A stretch of 64,000 nt of DNA from Flammeovirgaceae bacterium SG7u.111 (GTDB taxonomy: Bacteria > Bacteroidota > Bacteroidia > Cytophagales > Flammeovirgaceae), in assembly GCA_034044135.1 (NCBI GenBank), contig CP139021.1:1131635-1195634 (forward strand), read 5' to 3'. Positions 34,272 to 44,700 of this stretch are shown piece by piece (positions within the stretch are counted from its first letter, which is position 1; each line of letters opens with the position of its first letter). The position numbers and the translations under genes are program-made. The notes under the pieces were generated by a model. It searched no databases. It was given only the letters and a program-made list of their open reading frames with translations, and was not told the DNA's origin.

Positions 34272-36248
34272 ATGTCCTATTTAAACAAACAACAAACTTC
34301 AATACAAACCAAGATGCAACTAAGGAAACTGATACCGATGTTCCTAGGGCTATTTTTGGCTGCAAATGCATCCTATGCCCAATCTTCGCCCAAGGCCTAT
34401 TATGCCATAAAAGATGGGGGCTGGTCAGAGCCCAGCACATGGTCTGAGACAGTAAACGGCCCTGCCGCGACAAGTTACCCACAAGGACAAGACAACGTGT
34501 CCATATCAGGGTACAATGTCACGATCGCCCCAGGCCTCAATATCACATGTGGGACAATCACCTTGGGAGACTATAATAACTTTCCTGGGATCCTAACAAT
34601 AAACAGTTCATTGTTGACAGTCTACGGGAAAGTTCTTCTAAAGAAAAACGACCCATTGGTCAACGGGACAAAAATCAATATAACCAACAACGGGAACATC
34701 TTGGTTGAAGAAAAGACCGACGTGATCATAGACATAACCCCCCCCTCCGCGCCCTCGGAATTCGCCGTGGCGACCAAGACCTCTACCAGCGTATCGCTCC
34801 AGTGGGGCGCCTCCACGGACAACGTGGGCGTCACCTCGTACAGCATCGACATAGCGGGAGGGGGCTCCTCATGGACGGAGGACGGCATCCCCGGCACCTC
34901 TACCGCTCATACCGTGGTGGGCTTGTCACCAGATACGGAGTATATCTTCACGGTCAAGGCGCACGACGAAGCGGGCAACGAGTCTGAGGAGAACCCCCAG
35001 GTGACCGAGACGACCGACCCTGCGCCCGTCGCATCCTTCTACAGGGGGATCAACCTCGGCGGTGGCGGCTCGGTGACGATAGGTGGCAACACCTTCGACC
35101 CAGGGTATGCGGACAACGTGGCGTACACGGGCGCGGAGTACAACCTCAACTGGATACCGTGGGACGACGCGCCGACAGACCCGGCGGAGAGAGAGCTAAT
35201 CGACAGGGCGGTCGCCGGGGACGGCGCGTCCGTGACCCTCACCAGCGTGCCCAACGGCACCTATGAGGTATACCTCTACCTTGTGGAATGGGAATCCGGG
35301 ACCAAGGTACTAGACATCACGATCAACGGCCAGCTGGTCGAGGACGACTTCAGCCAGCCTGAGAAGGGCTGGTCGAGGCTAGGCCCTTGGCAGGTGGAGG
35401 TCACCGGCGGGCAGATACAGGTCGCCACGTCAGGGGCCAGCGCAGGAATCGCAGGACTCGAGGTGCACTCGGGCACGACAGGTGGCGGGGGCGATACGAC
35501 AGACCCCAGTGCTCCCACATTCCTGACGGTGGACGCAACGGGGACGACCTCTACCAGCGTATCGCTCCAGTGGGGCGCCTCCACGGACAACGTGGGCGTC
35601 ACCTCGTACAGCATCGACATAGCGGGAGGGGGCTCCTCATGGACGGAGGACGGCATCCCCGGCACCTCTACCGCTCATACCGTGGTGGGCTTGTCACCAG
35701 ATACGGAGTATATCTTCACGGTCAAGGCGCACGACGAAGCGGGCAACGAGTCTGAGGAGAACCCCCAGGTGACCGAGACGACCGACCCTGCGCCCGTCGC
35801 ATCCTTCTACAGGGGGATCAACCTCGGCGGTGGCGGCTCGGTGACGATAGGTGGCAACACCTTCGACCCAGGGTATGCGGACAACGTGGCGTACACGGGC
35901 GCGGAGTACAACCTCAACTGGATACCGTGGGACGACGCGCCGACAGACCCGGCGGAGAGAGAGCTAATCGACAGGGCGGTCGCCGGGGACGGCGCGTCCG
36001 TGACCCTCACCAGCGTGCCCAACGGCACCTATGAGGTATACCTCTACCTTGTGGAATGGGAATCCGGGACCAAGGTACTAGACATCACGATCAACGGCCA
36101 ACTGGTCGAGGACGACTTCAGCCAGCCTGAGAAGGGCTGGTCGAGGCTAGGCCCTTGGCAGGTGGAGGTCACCGGCGGGCAGCTACAGGTGGCCACGTCA
36201 GGGGCCAGCGCAGGCATCGCCGGACTCGAGGTGTATTCTGTAGAATAA
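34272..36248 (+). CDS. Secreted G8-like/FN3/malectin protein, first gene of module 1
   Basis: A 658-residue extracellular protein. The signal peptide ends NASYAQ; a start at the ATG at 34314 (MQLRKLI) gives a cleaner signal, while the one at 34272 is preceded by AGGAG. A G8-like beta domain (about 40-130: WSEPSTWSETVNG, PQGQDNVSISG) is followed by two tandem units of fibronectin type III (about 156-246 and 412-502) plus malectin-like domain (about 250-398 and 508-655; RGINLGGGG, YEVYLYLVEWE). Malectin folds bind sugars, so a surface or carbohydrate-binding role is inferred. No T9SS sorting tail is seen. The barrel gene starts 15 bases downstream, so they are co-transcribed. Confidence 0.88.
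   Translation: MSYLNKQQTSIQTKMQLRKLIPMFLGLFLAANASYAQSSPKAYYAIKDGGWSEPSTWSETVNGPAATSYPQGQDNVSISGYNVTIAPGLNITCGTITLGDYNNFPGILTINSSLLTVYGKVLLKKNDPLVNGTKINITNNGNILVEEKTDVIIDITPPSAPSEFAVATKTSTSVSLQWGASTDNVGVTSYSIDIAGGGSSWTEDGIPGTSTAHTVVGLSPDTEYIFTVKAHDEAGNESEENPQVTETTDPAPVASFYRGINLGGGGSVTIGGNTFDPGYADNVAYTGAEYNLNWIPWDDAPTDPAERELIDRAVAGDGASVTLTSVPNGTYEVYLYLVEWESGTKVLDITINGQLVEDDFSQPEKGWSRLGPWQVEVTGGQIQVATSGASAGIAGLEVHSGTTGGGGDTTDPSAPTFLTVDATGTTSTSVSLQWGASTDNVGVTSYSIDIAGGGSSWTEDGIPGTSTAHTVVGLSPDTEYIFTVKAHDEAGNESEENPQVTETTDPAPVASFYRGINLGGGGSVTIGGNTFDPGYADNVAYTGAEYNLNWIPWDDAPTDPAERELIDRAVAGDGASVTLTSVPNGTYEVYLYLVEWESGTKVLDITINGQLVEDDFSQPEKGWSRLGPWQVEVTGGQLQVATSGASAGIAGLEVYSVE
34778..35465 (+). repeat. 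Tandem repeat unit 1 inside the malectin gene
   Basis: A 688-base unit repeated at 35546-36233, exactly 768 bases later (256 codons). By eye the first 555 bases are identical in both copies, and only five substitutions occur, all in the last 135 bases. It encodes most of one FN3 and the whole malectin-like domain. Confidence 0.95.
35546..36233 (+). repeat. Tandem repeat unit 2 inside the malectin gene
   Basis: Second copy of the unit at 34778. It differs by five substitutions near its 3' end, one of which changes Ile to Leu (ATACAG to CTACAG). Confidence 0.95.
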
Positions 36249-36263
36249 AGATTAAATCACGTC

Positions 36264-38342
36264 TTGACCAAAACAACATATATATCGCTCATGGCCATCA
36301 CATTGGCGCTCGCCCTTCCCTTCTGGGCAAATGCGCAGGACAGCCTTGCCTCAAAGTGGGGCTGGGGTGGCGGGTTCGGGTTCTCTAGCTCTGTGCCTTC
36401 CAGTCTTGTACTGTCGCCCTCGCTGGAATACTTGCCAAACAAGACATTCAGGTTTGGCACGGGTATCCTAGCGGGCTATAGACAGCAGGCAGAAAGCAAG
36501 GGTAACAACTCGGGATGGGACATCGGCGGCAGGCTCTATGGCGACCTGTTGTTCCACGAAAAGCTGCCATGGCTGCAAGTGGGGTACAAAGCATCTTTGC
36601 AACCCGACAGCCTGGGCAAAAAAGACTGGATACATTCTGGCACCGTGGGCATCGGCTATTCCATGCAGATGCGAAAGGGAAAACAGTTCAGGCTGTTGCT
36701 CTCAAGGGATTTCTTTTCTGATAAAGAACCGGAAAAAATAACCTTGGGCGACTGGAACTTCGGGGTCTCCCTTGCGGGAGGGCTCGGCAGGAAGCAAGGC
36801 GTGGGAAAACCGTTCTCTTCCTTTTTGTCTTCCCTGAAGCCCAGTTTCCAGAAAATGGACACCGCAAGGGACGCGAGGACATTTAAGGAACGGCTGGCCT
36901 TCGGCGGGGACTTTTCCCTCAGCCCGGACAAAGAAAACAGTTCGCTGAGGCTCTCGCCCATGATTGCCTACGAGCCCAACAGGTTCTCCAGCATAGGTAT
37001 CGGCGCAAACTTTTCTTACTTGGCGACCAAGGAAAAGGACGGGGAGACACAAAAAGAAAAAGAGGAAATAAATTACGGATACAGGGTATTCGGCAGGCTG
37101 TCGCCAGTAAGCTGGCTGCCCTATGCACAGGTGGAGCTGGAGGGGATGTCCAGTTCGGACAGCCTCGGGGCGGGCAGCTTTGGGCATACTTGGCTGCTTG
37201 GCGGGGGATATAAGTTCCCTATTGGGGAACTTGCCTCGCTCAACGCTTCCGTGCTCAGGGACATGGGCGCGGCACCGGGCACAGAAAGCCCTTGGGTGTT
37301 CAGGATGGGCATAGAGGCAAGTCTTGGAAGCCCGGGAGACCAAGGGGGCTGGATAGACGGGATGAAGGAAAAGCCTTTCACTCCGGGGATGATGATGGTC
37401 GCCCCTATCCTCAAAAAACTAGGGCTGGAGGGCAATATCAGCATTATCCCCGGTGACCCGGCAAGGATCGATATCTCCCCTGTCTTCAATATCAAGCTCG
37501 ACAGCATGTTCACCTTGGGCATAGGGCCAAGCGTACAGATGGGCCAAGATATGCTCGAACAAGGTTGGGACTTCTCGAAACTGGACTATGGGGGCAGGGT
37601 ATACGCCCGCTTCCAGCCAAGGAAAAAAGCACCTTATGTACAACTGGAATACGAAGGCATAGGGGCGCTAGACTCCCTAGGAAAAAGGGAGCTGGTCTCC
37701 TCGGTACTGTTCGGGGCGGGATATTCCGCCGAGCTGCCTCTTGTGGGGAACGTAAGCTTGACGGTGCTAAGAGACTTGACCTATAGCGGGCCGACAAGGA
37801 CACATGGAAGCCCCTGGGTATTCCGGACAGGGCTGGGCAAAAAACTGCCCTTCGAGGACAAGCCGATACCCGGGACGAGGGCACCGACACCTGTCAAGAA
37901 CGGGTTCGACCTGTACGACCTGGAGGGGAACCTCGGGTTATCATTGGGGGAGCTAATGCAGGTAGACCTCTCGCCCGCCTTCTCCTACAATATAAAAAAA
38001 TGGTGGAACGCGGCGGCAGGTCCGGTCTTCCGCTATGCCAAAGATAGCAATTCGGGAAGGGACGAGGCGATATACGGGGCAAGGGCATTTACGAGGGTCT
38101 TGCCCAAATATGCCCTGCCCCACATCCATTTCGAGGGAGAAGCCCTCAATTCGGGGCTGGACGCAAATGGAAAGCCTGTTGACAGGCAATGGCACATGGC
38201 ACTCCTGCTTGGTGGCGGGCTCAACTTCCCCATAGGTAACAAGGCGGCTATCAACATCACTGCCCTGAGGAAACTAGGCTGGGACAGCCCCACGCCTCTC
38301 CACAGGGAAAAATGGGACATCCGGATGGGACTTAAGATTTAA
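36264..38342 (+). CDS. Predicted outer-membrane barrel with four internal repeats, module 1
   Basis: A 692-residue secreted protein (signal peptide ending FWANAQ), unrecognised as a family. It is rich in alternating hydrophobic/polar strands and ends with an aromatic-containing strand (KWDIRMGLKI), suggesting an outer-membrane beta-barrel. Four repeats of about 140 residues are visible (about 32-173, 210-354, 386-525, 553-692), each with an L/ISPxxxY strand (50-56, 230-236, 404-410, 569-575), a GxRxY/F strand, and PW/PYxQ..YEG..xxDSLG. A paralogue of similar length and very similar sequence is the matching gene of module 2 (60508-62622). It is co-transcribed with the malectin gene; A1 follows after 98 bases. 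A role in export or anchoring of the RHS proteins is inference. Confidence 0.85.
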   Translation: MTKTTYISLMAITLALALPFWANAQDSLASKWGWGGGFGFSSSVPSSLVLSPSLEYLPNKTFRFGTGILAGYRQQAESKGNNSGWDIGGRLYGDLLFHEKLPWLQVGYKASLQPDSLGKKDWIHSGTVGIGYSMQMRKGKQFRLLLSRDFFSDKEPEKITLGDWNFGVSLAGGLGRKQGVGKPFSSFLSSLKPSFQKMDTARDARTFKERLAFGGDFSLSPDKENSSLRLSPMIAYEPNRFSSIGIGANFSYLATKEKDGETQKEKEEINYGYRVFGRLSPVSWLPYAQVELEGMSSSDSLGAGSFGHTWLLGGGYKFPIGELASLNASVLRDMGAAPGTESPWVFRMGIEASLGSPGDQGGWIDGMKEKPFTPGMMMVAPILKKLGLEGNISIIPGDPARIDISPVFNIKLDSMFTLGIGPSVQMGQDMLEQGWDFSKLDYGGRVYARFQPRKKAPYVQLEYEGIGALDSLGKRELVSSVLFGAGYSAELPLVGNVSLTVLRDLTYSGPTRTHGSPWVFRTGLGKKLPFEDKPIPGTRAPTPVKNGFDLYDLEGNLGLSLGELMQVDLSPAFSYNIKKWWNAAAGPVFRYAKDSNSGRDEAIYGARAFTRVLPKYALPHIHFEGEALNSGLDANGKPVDRQWHMALLLGGGLNFPIGNKAAINITALRKLGWDSPTPLHREKWDIRMGLKI

Positions 38343-38440
38343 GATCATGTGATTTTTGATAAAAACGCAATAAGTCAAAATATTAAAACATAGTGTAACA
38401 AACTATTGACAATTCTTTATTTGATAAAAGCATATATCTA

Positions 38441-41400
38441 ATGAGACATTCATTATTAAAACCAGTACTAATCATAATCCTGTTATCGGTTTGGCATACC
38501 GTTTCATATGGGCAAGAGTCTGCTCCACATACGGTATCCATTCCCCCTTCACCTACTGCTGCGTCCTTAGGAAAGTTTGTTGATATACCAGTAGCCAACT
38601 ATACAGGAACAGCACAAATAGGTGTGCCTATATACACCGTACAAGAGGGAAGCCTCAGTGTACCCATTTCTCTCAACTACCACTCTTCGGGAATGAAGGT
38701 AGGTGAACTTCCGGGCTGGGTAGGTGCTGGTTGGGCACTTAATGCTGGAGGAATGATCTCTAGGGTGATGCGGGGCAAGCCAGATGAAATAGAAAATGGG
38801 TATTTTGATGTGTATGACGATGTAGAATACATGCGCCAGACATTAACTTCCCCTCAAGGAGCAAATGGGTTTGATTTTGAAAATGACCTTGACTTGATAG
38901 ATAAGTTTAGCAGAGGGGAGAAAGACGGTGAACCTGATATGTTTTATATCAATGCCAGTGGTGCCTCTGGAAACTTTTTTATAGACCCCTCGACTGGAGA
39001 AGCATATACGATCCCCTACCAAAAAATAAAAATAGACGCGACTTATGATGTTGGACCAATAGGGACGATTTCAAAATTTGTGGTGACTACGGCCAATGGA
39101 GATAAATACTACTTTGGGGGTAACGGTTATACCGAGACCAATAGCGTACAAATAACCCAAGAGCAGGATCCCCCCGATTACATCTCTTCGTGGTTTTTGG
39201 AAAAAATTGTTTCTGCCGACAACAAGGATATCATCACATTTGAATACCAGCAACAAGAATATGGGGAACAGGTGGAGTCGTTTGTTTCTCATACTAGAAG
39301 TGACATTACCTTTGTTCATCCCTGGATAGCTTCTAGCTCCACTGCTACACCATGCCCCCTCGGGTTTGAATCTGAAAGTGAAAGCTTGAGTACGGTAGAA
39401 ATACCCGATGCAAAGAAGTTGAGCAGGATCGTGTTTACAGATGGTTATGTGGAATTTAATGCGACAAACGATAGGACAGACTTTCCGACTTCCATGAAGC
39501 TAAACTCCATAGTAGTGAAAGACAATCAGGACAACGAGTTTAAAAATTTTGAGCTAAAATACGATTATTTCAACGCAAACCGGGGCACTTCACCCAACCC
39601 AGCGCAAAACTTGCGGCTAAAACTGGAATCGGTAACAGAAACCTCAAACAGTGTAGAGCTACCTCCCTATGAGTTCACGTACGATGAAAGTCAAATAACA
39701 GCAAGAAATTCATATGCCCAAGACAAATGGGGGTATTTCAACGGGGCTACCTCAAACTCAAGCCTCGTCCCAGCAATGTCCGGATATGGCCTGTATTACC
39801 TAGAGGAAGGGGCAGACAGGGAAACAAATCCTGCCACTTTGTATGGGGGAAGCCTGATAAAAATGAAGTATCCAACTGGGGGCTTTACCACATTTGACTA
39901 TGAACCACACCAAGGACAACACGAAGAACTTGTCACAACCCCTTTTTATATTTTATTTGGGGCTTTTCTTGAAATAAATGCAGATGATGAACCAGTTACT
40001 TCTAAAACCTATAACATAAATAACTTTTCCGGGGAAAGTCAAGCGGTACAGGTCAAAGTATTGGTTGACCACAAATATGAAGATGATGAGGGAGGTTATG
40101 AAGAAAGACCAAAGGCACACTTAACCGAGATAGGAAATCCTGATAATACCATTACTTATTATGAAGATGGAGAGTATACTTTTTATTTTGAAGAAGGTAA
40201 ATCATACAAACTTGAGCTAGAAGCTTGTTGCTATCAATATGACAGGGTCACTGTAAACATTACCGGCTACACTCAGGAAGAAGAGACCGTAACGGACTAC
40301 ATTGGAGGACTTAGAATAAAAAGCATGACCTTTTACGATGGGAACGGACTTTCTCCCAGCATGACCAAGACCTACGAATACGACAGCCTAGAGCTCTTGA
40401 ACAATCCCCGGTATGACTACCAACAAAATAGATATCAAATCATTGGGTCTCAACAAGCGGGAGGCGGACTTGAGGCTTATTGCACCTCTTTTGTTAGACA
40501 TAGTCAAAACCAATCCGCATTAGGAACAGGTGGCAGCCATGTGGTCTATAGAAAAGTAACGATAAAAAGTATAGGGAATTCCGATCAGGGAAAGACTGTC
40601 CACAGTTATAGCTTTATGCCAGACCAAGGAGCGAGGTATTACCCATTCCCTCCTGCGACAAGCATGGATTGGTTGAGGGGACTGTCACTCAAAAAACTGA
40701 CCATGAAGTCCGATAACAGCACGGTTGCTATTGAGACGAACGACTACAACACCGGCTTCGACGAACCACTGAACTCACACACCATGTGGGGTATAAAAAT
40801 TGGAAGAACTTGGACCGGAACAAGGTTTGGAAGACCTTACGATAATACTGATTACCATGCCAGCACCTATTTATTTGAGACATTCCCCATCTATTCCCGT
40901 TGGCTGCACCTTGATGAATCTACTCAATATACCTATTCCCAAGATTCGCAGGAGTTTATCACAAACAAGTCCCAGTTCTTTTATGAGAACCCAGAACACA
41001 GCCAAATAACAAAGACCATCACGACCAATAGCAAAGGGGAAGAATACATCACAGAGAACAAATATGCCGCGGACTTCGCGGGAACGGAGTTTGGGAGCGA
41101 CCAGCTCCGCACGAACCATATGCACAGCCAGGTGCTGAAGACCGAGACAAAAAAGCTTATAGGCGGGCAAGAGACCCCTCTCTCAAAATCCGAAACCTAC
41201 TTTGAGAACTTGAGCGGGCATGTACTTCCGACCAAGACATTGAGCTATGCAACGGCGAACGCCGATCCTGTCCAAATGGACATAACCTACGATGAGGAAG
41301 AAGGCAATGTGACAGAGACCCAACGGTTGGGGGACATCCCCACTACCTACATATGGGGATATGACCAAACCTATCCAGTAGCGAAGATCGTCAACCTATC

Positions 41401-41710
41401 TGACGATGATCCACTTATCAGCTCTATCCGGGTCGCAATCGCTGCCAGGCAGTTTAGCAACAGCGATGCCAAGACCGATATAGATACAGATGTGGCATTT
41501 TTGAAAAGTCAGTTACAGACATATATCAATAATCCTGACTATATGGTAACGATCTATACCTACAAGCCCTTGGTGGGCATGACCTCCCAGACCGACCAGA
41601 ACGGGTACACCACCTACTATGAGTACGACGACTTTGGCAGGCTCAAGCTCACCAGGGACCAGGACGGGAACATCTTGGGCGTGAACGAATACCATTACTC
41701 CAACGACTAA
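38441..41710 (+). CDS. RHS-type protein A, module 1
   Basis: A 1089-residue secreted protein (signal peptide ending VSYGQ) of the type that precedes DUF6443/RHS proteins in Bacteroidota. The N-terminal block (PSPTAASLGKFVDIPVANY, IPIYTVQ-like VGVPIYTVQ, ISLNYHSSGMKVGELPGWVG, GWALNAGGMISRVMRG) resembles the start of SpvB/TcB-like shells. The middle is mostly beta-strand; the end has YD repeats (TTYYEYDDFGRLKLTRDQDG, about 1055-1085) that would continue into protein B, whose start lies 37 bases after the stop. A and B may together form one RHS shell, as TcB and TcC do; that is inference. The matching gene in module 2 is frameshifted. Confidence 0.88.
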   Translation: MRHSLLKPVLIIILLSVWHTVSYGQESAPHTVSIPPSPTAASLGKFVDIPVANYTGTAQIGVPIYTVQEGSLSVPISLNYHSSGMKVGELPGWVGAGWALNAGGMISRVMRGKPDEIENGYFDVYDDVEYMRQTLTSPQGANGFDFENDLDLIDKFSRGEKDGEPDMFYINASGASGNFFIDPSTGEAYTIPYQKIKIDATYDVGPIGTISKFVVTTANGDKYYFGGNGYTETNSVQITQEQDPPDYISSWFLEKIVSADNKDIITFEYQQQEYGEQVESFVSHTRSDITFVHPWIASSSTATPCPLGFESESESLSTVEIPDAKKLSRIVFTDGYVEFNATNDRTDFPTSMKLNSIVVKDNQDNEFKNFELKYDYFNANRGTSPNPAQNLRLKLESVTETSNSVELPPYEFTYDESQITARNSYAQDKWGYFNGATSNSSLVPAMSGYGLYYLEEGADRETNPATLYGGSLIKMKYPTGGFTTFDYEPHQGQHEELVTTPFYILFGAFLEINADDEPVTSKTYNINNFSGESQAVQVKVLVDHKYEDDEGGYEERPKAHLTEIGNPDNTITYYEDGEYTFYFEEGKSYKLELEACCYQYDRVTVNITGYTQEEETVTDYIGGLRIKSMTFYDGNGLSPSMTKTYEYDSLELLNNPRYDYQQNRYQIIGSQQAGGGLEAYCTSFVRHSQNQSALGTGGSHVVYRKVTIKSIGNSDQGKTVHSYSFMPDQGARYYPFPPATSMDWLRGLSLKKLTMKSDNSTVAIETNDYNTGFDEPLNSHTMWGIKIGRTWTGTRFGRPYDNTDYHASTYLFETFPIYSRWLHLDESTQYTYSQDSQEFITNKSQFFYENPEHSQITKTITTNSKGEEYITENKYAADFAGTEFGSDQLRTNHMHSQVLKTETKKLIGGQETPLSKSETYFENLSGHVLPTKTLSYATANADPVQMDITYDEEEGNVTETQRLGDIPTTYIWGYDQTYPVAKIVNLSDDDPLISSIRVAIAARQFSNSDAKTDIDTDVAFLKSQLQTYINNPDYMVTIYTYKPLVGMTSQTDQNGYTTYYEYDDFGRLKLTRDQDGNILGVNEYHYSND

Positions 41711-41747
41711 CAGGCTACACTGACAAAAATACTAAACGGATAAACAA

Positions 41748-44700
41748 ATGGAAAAGGTAAAAAATAAAATGTTGCCATGGGTGAGGCATGCCCATGCAAA
41801 GCTCTTGCTCGCCCTATTGCTGCTTTTGGTAGCCGCGCCGAAGGAAAAGACTTATGCTCAAATACCCGATGAAGAACGTCAGGCTTTGATGGACCTTTAT
41901 TATAACACCGGTGGACAAAACTGGACAAACCCTTGGGATACAACAAGGTTAGTCGAAAATGCTTGGATAGGTGTTTATACGGAAAATGGAAGGGTAACAG
42001 AGTTACAATTAGGTGGTAGAGGATTAGAAGGTAAAATCCCTGCAAGTATTGGAAATTTAGACTCATTAAAAAAGCTTAATCTGGGAGGTAATCTTTTGAC
42101 CGATACAATACCATCTTCTATAGGTAACCTTACGGGGCTAACATATTTAGATTTGAGTGGTAATAATTTGACTGGGTTCATTCCTAGCGCTATTACTAAA
42201 CTTAGTCTATTGTATATCTTGGATTTAGGTGGTAATAACTTATCTGGCAATATCCCAGAAGATATAGGATCCTTATCAAGTATAGGTTTATTAGATTTAG
42301 GAGGCAATAATCTAAATGGCAATATCCCTAGTTCTTTATGCTCACTGAACAATATGTACTTATTGGATCTCTCTTCCAATTCATTATCTGGTGAGCTGCC
42401 AAGCTCATTTAACCAATTATCATTTTTAAGTTACCTTTATTTAAGAGAGAATAATTTCAAGGGACATGTTTTTGACTTATTAGCATCAATGAACAGCCTA
42501 GATATAGTTTATATTGATGAAAATAAATTTGAAGGCGAGATTCCAGATTCTGTTTTCAGGCTTCCTAATCTAACATATCTTAGACTTTCGTATAATTTAT
42601 TTTCAGGTTTACCCAAAATAGGGCCTACCCAGTCTTCACTTGCATTATACGTACACCACAATAATTTTAGTTTTGAAGACCTAATCAGGCATGAAGATAA
42701 TATAACCTCAACTTTTTGGCCTCAAGACTCTCTTATTGTCAATGATGATTCGCTACAGTTTTCAGTTGGCGAAATCATGGTTTTATCTACTGATATAGAC
42801 TCCTCAATATCTGAGTGCAGTTATGAATGGTACAAAGATGGCATCTTGGTCAGTAATGAAAGGATATACGAAAAAACATTCGCTAGCGAGGATGAAGGTA
42901 TCTACCATTTTAAAATCATGCACAGCGGTTACCCTTCTTATAGAGAACTTACAAGCCATCCTATAACCGTCCAAAAAAGACAATCTTGTATCAACCTGCG
43001 GATCGAGCGGGTGGTGGCGGACTACCTCGACCCTGACAAGGAGACAAAGCCGTATTACCCTGGCGAGCTAGTGGATCTTTGGGGATGGATATATTCCTCT
43101 GGTACCTGCGTGACAAGGTACTACGTAAAGGCATACCTTTCCCGGACCACTGACCCCCACGATCCCAACAGGATCTACCTGGACTCTCTTTATGGGGCCA
43201 GGATCGATCCGTCCGATCCAGAAGACGAGGACGACCACGACTGGTTCCAGACCCACACCACCTATCTTCCGCTCGACTTTGCGACGGCAGACGGCACGTG
43301 GTACCTGCACGTGATTGTCGACCCGGACAATATGATCCCCGAGCCGAACGAGGAAGACAACATAGCCACCCTCGCCTTGCCCATAGTGGTGCCGGATTTT
43401 TTCCCGGCAGAGGTCGGCGCGCCCGCCTCTGTCGACCTGGGCAGTAGCTTTGATGTCCCGGTGAAGGTCCAAAACCTGAGAGGGGCAGATATTGCCCAAG
43501 TACCTGTCTCCCTCTTTATCTCGGACAACAATTCCTTGGCCGGGGCAGATTTGTTGGGGACCACCAACCTGAAGATGGACGGGAACAGTACGGTCGACTA
43601 TACGTTCGAAGGGCTCGAGTTGCCAACAGGCTATGTCTATGGCAATGCATACATCATCTTGGCAGTAGACGAGGATGACGACATTGGCGAGACCAACGAA
43701 GGCAACAACACCTTGGCATCAAGTCCAATGGGTATTGTACTGCCTTCTTTCGACCTTTCGGTCTCATCTCCTACGGTCGCCTACAACGGGAGCGAGGGGC
43801 ACGACCTGACCGTTTCTTTCGACCTGGACAATTCCCAGTCTGAACTTATTCTTTTTTCTACGGTCAAATATTATATTTCGGCCAACACTACTTGGGATAC
43901 GGGCGACCAATATTTAGGGGCTACTTCCATAGGCAAATTGGGAGCTAGCAGTTCATCTGACCTTTCCAAGACCTTGTTTGTCCCCGCTTCTTTTGTGGGC
44001 AACTACCACCTCATCGTCAGGGCCGATGCAGACGACAATGTCCCCGAGACCAACGAGGGCAACAATACCGCCAGTGTGGGTATCACCTTGGGTGAATGGA
44101 ACTTTGACCCCAACTATATCCGCACGAGCGTTGCCCAAATACCTGGGCTGACCGAGGAGGAGATATTGGACTATGCATCCAGCGGTGGGGAGACCTCGAC
44201 AGATAAATATCAGGTGCAGACCAGCACCCAATATATGGACGGGCTTGGCAGGCCTATCCAAACAGTGCAGAAACAGATGACCCCTCGCGGTAATGACATG
44301 GTCCAACCAGTTGTTTACGACGAATTTGGCAGGGAAGCGGTGACCTATCTGCCATTTGAGAACGGAAACGACGGGGGCTATCAAGAAGACCCACTTGAAA
44401 CTCAAAGAACATTCTACAACACCCTTTATGGATCAGAGCAGGGAGATGCCGCCTTCTCGATCAGGAGTTTTGAAGCCTCGCCCCTCAGTAGGGTACTCGA
44501 CGAAACAGGGCCTGGAAAAAGCTGGCATGACTTGGGCAAGAAAGTTTCCATGCTCTCCAAGACCAACCTAAAAACAGATGGCATAAGGATTTGGACGGTA
44601 GGAACAGGAGCAAATGATCTCCCTACGACCAGCGATACCTATGAAGACGGCCAGCTCTTCGTATCGGAAACAACCGACGAGGAAAACCACAAGTCTTTGG

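Noticed and set aside
34778-36233. CRISPR-like repeat array
   Set aside because: Two long coding repeats in frame, not short repeats with spacers; no cas gene is present in the window.
36702-37343. Minus-strand frame of 213 codons over the barrel gene
   Set aside because: Shadow of the barrel gene; no signal, domain or neighbour supports it.
36264-38342. PorP/SprF-type gliding or T9SS barrel
   Set aside because: Twice the length of PorP/SprF, no matching N-terminal motif, and no CTD-type sorting domain is seen on the neighbours.
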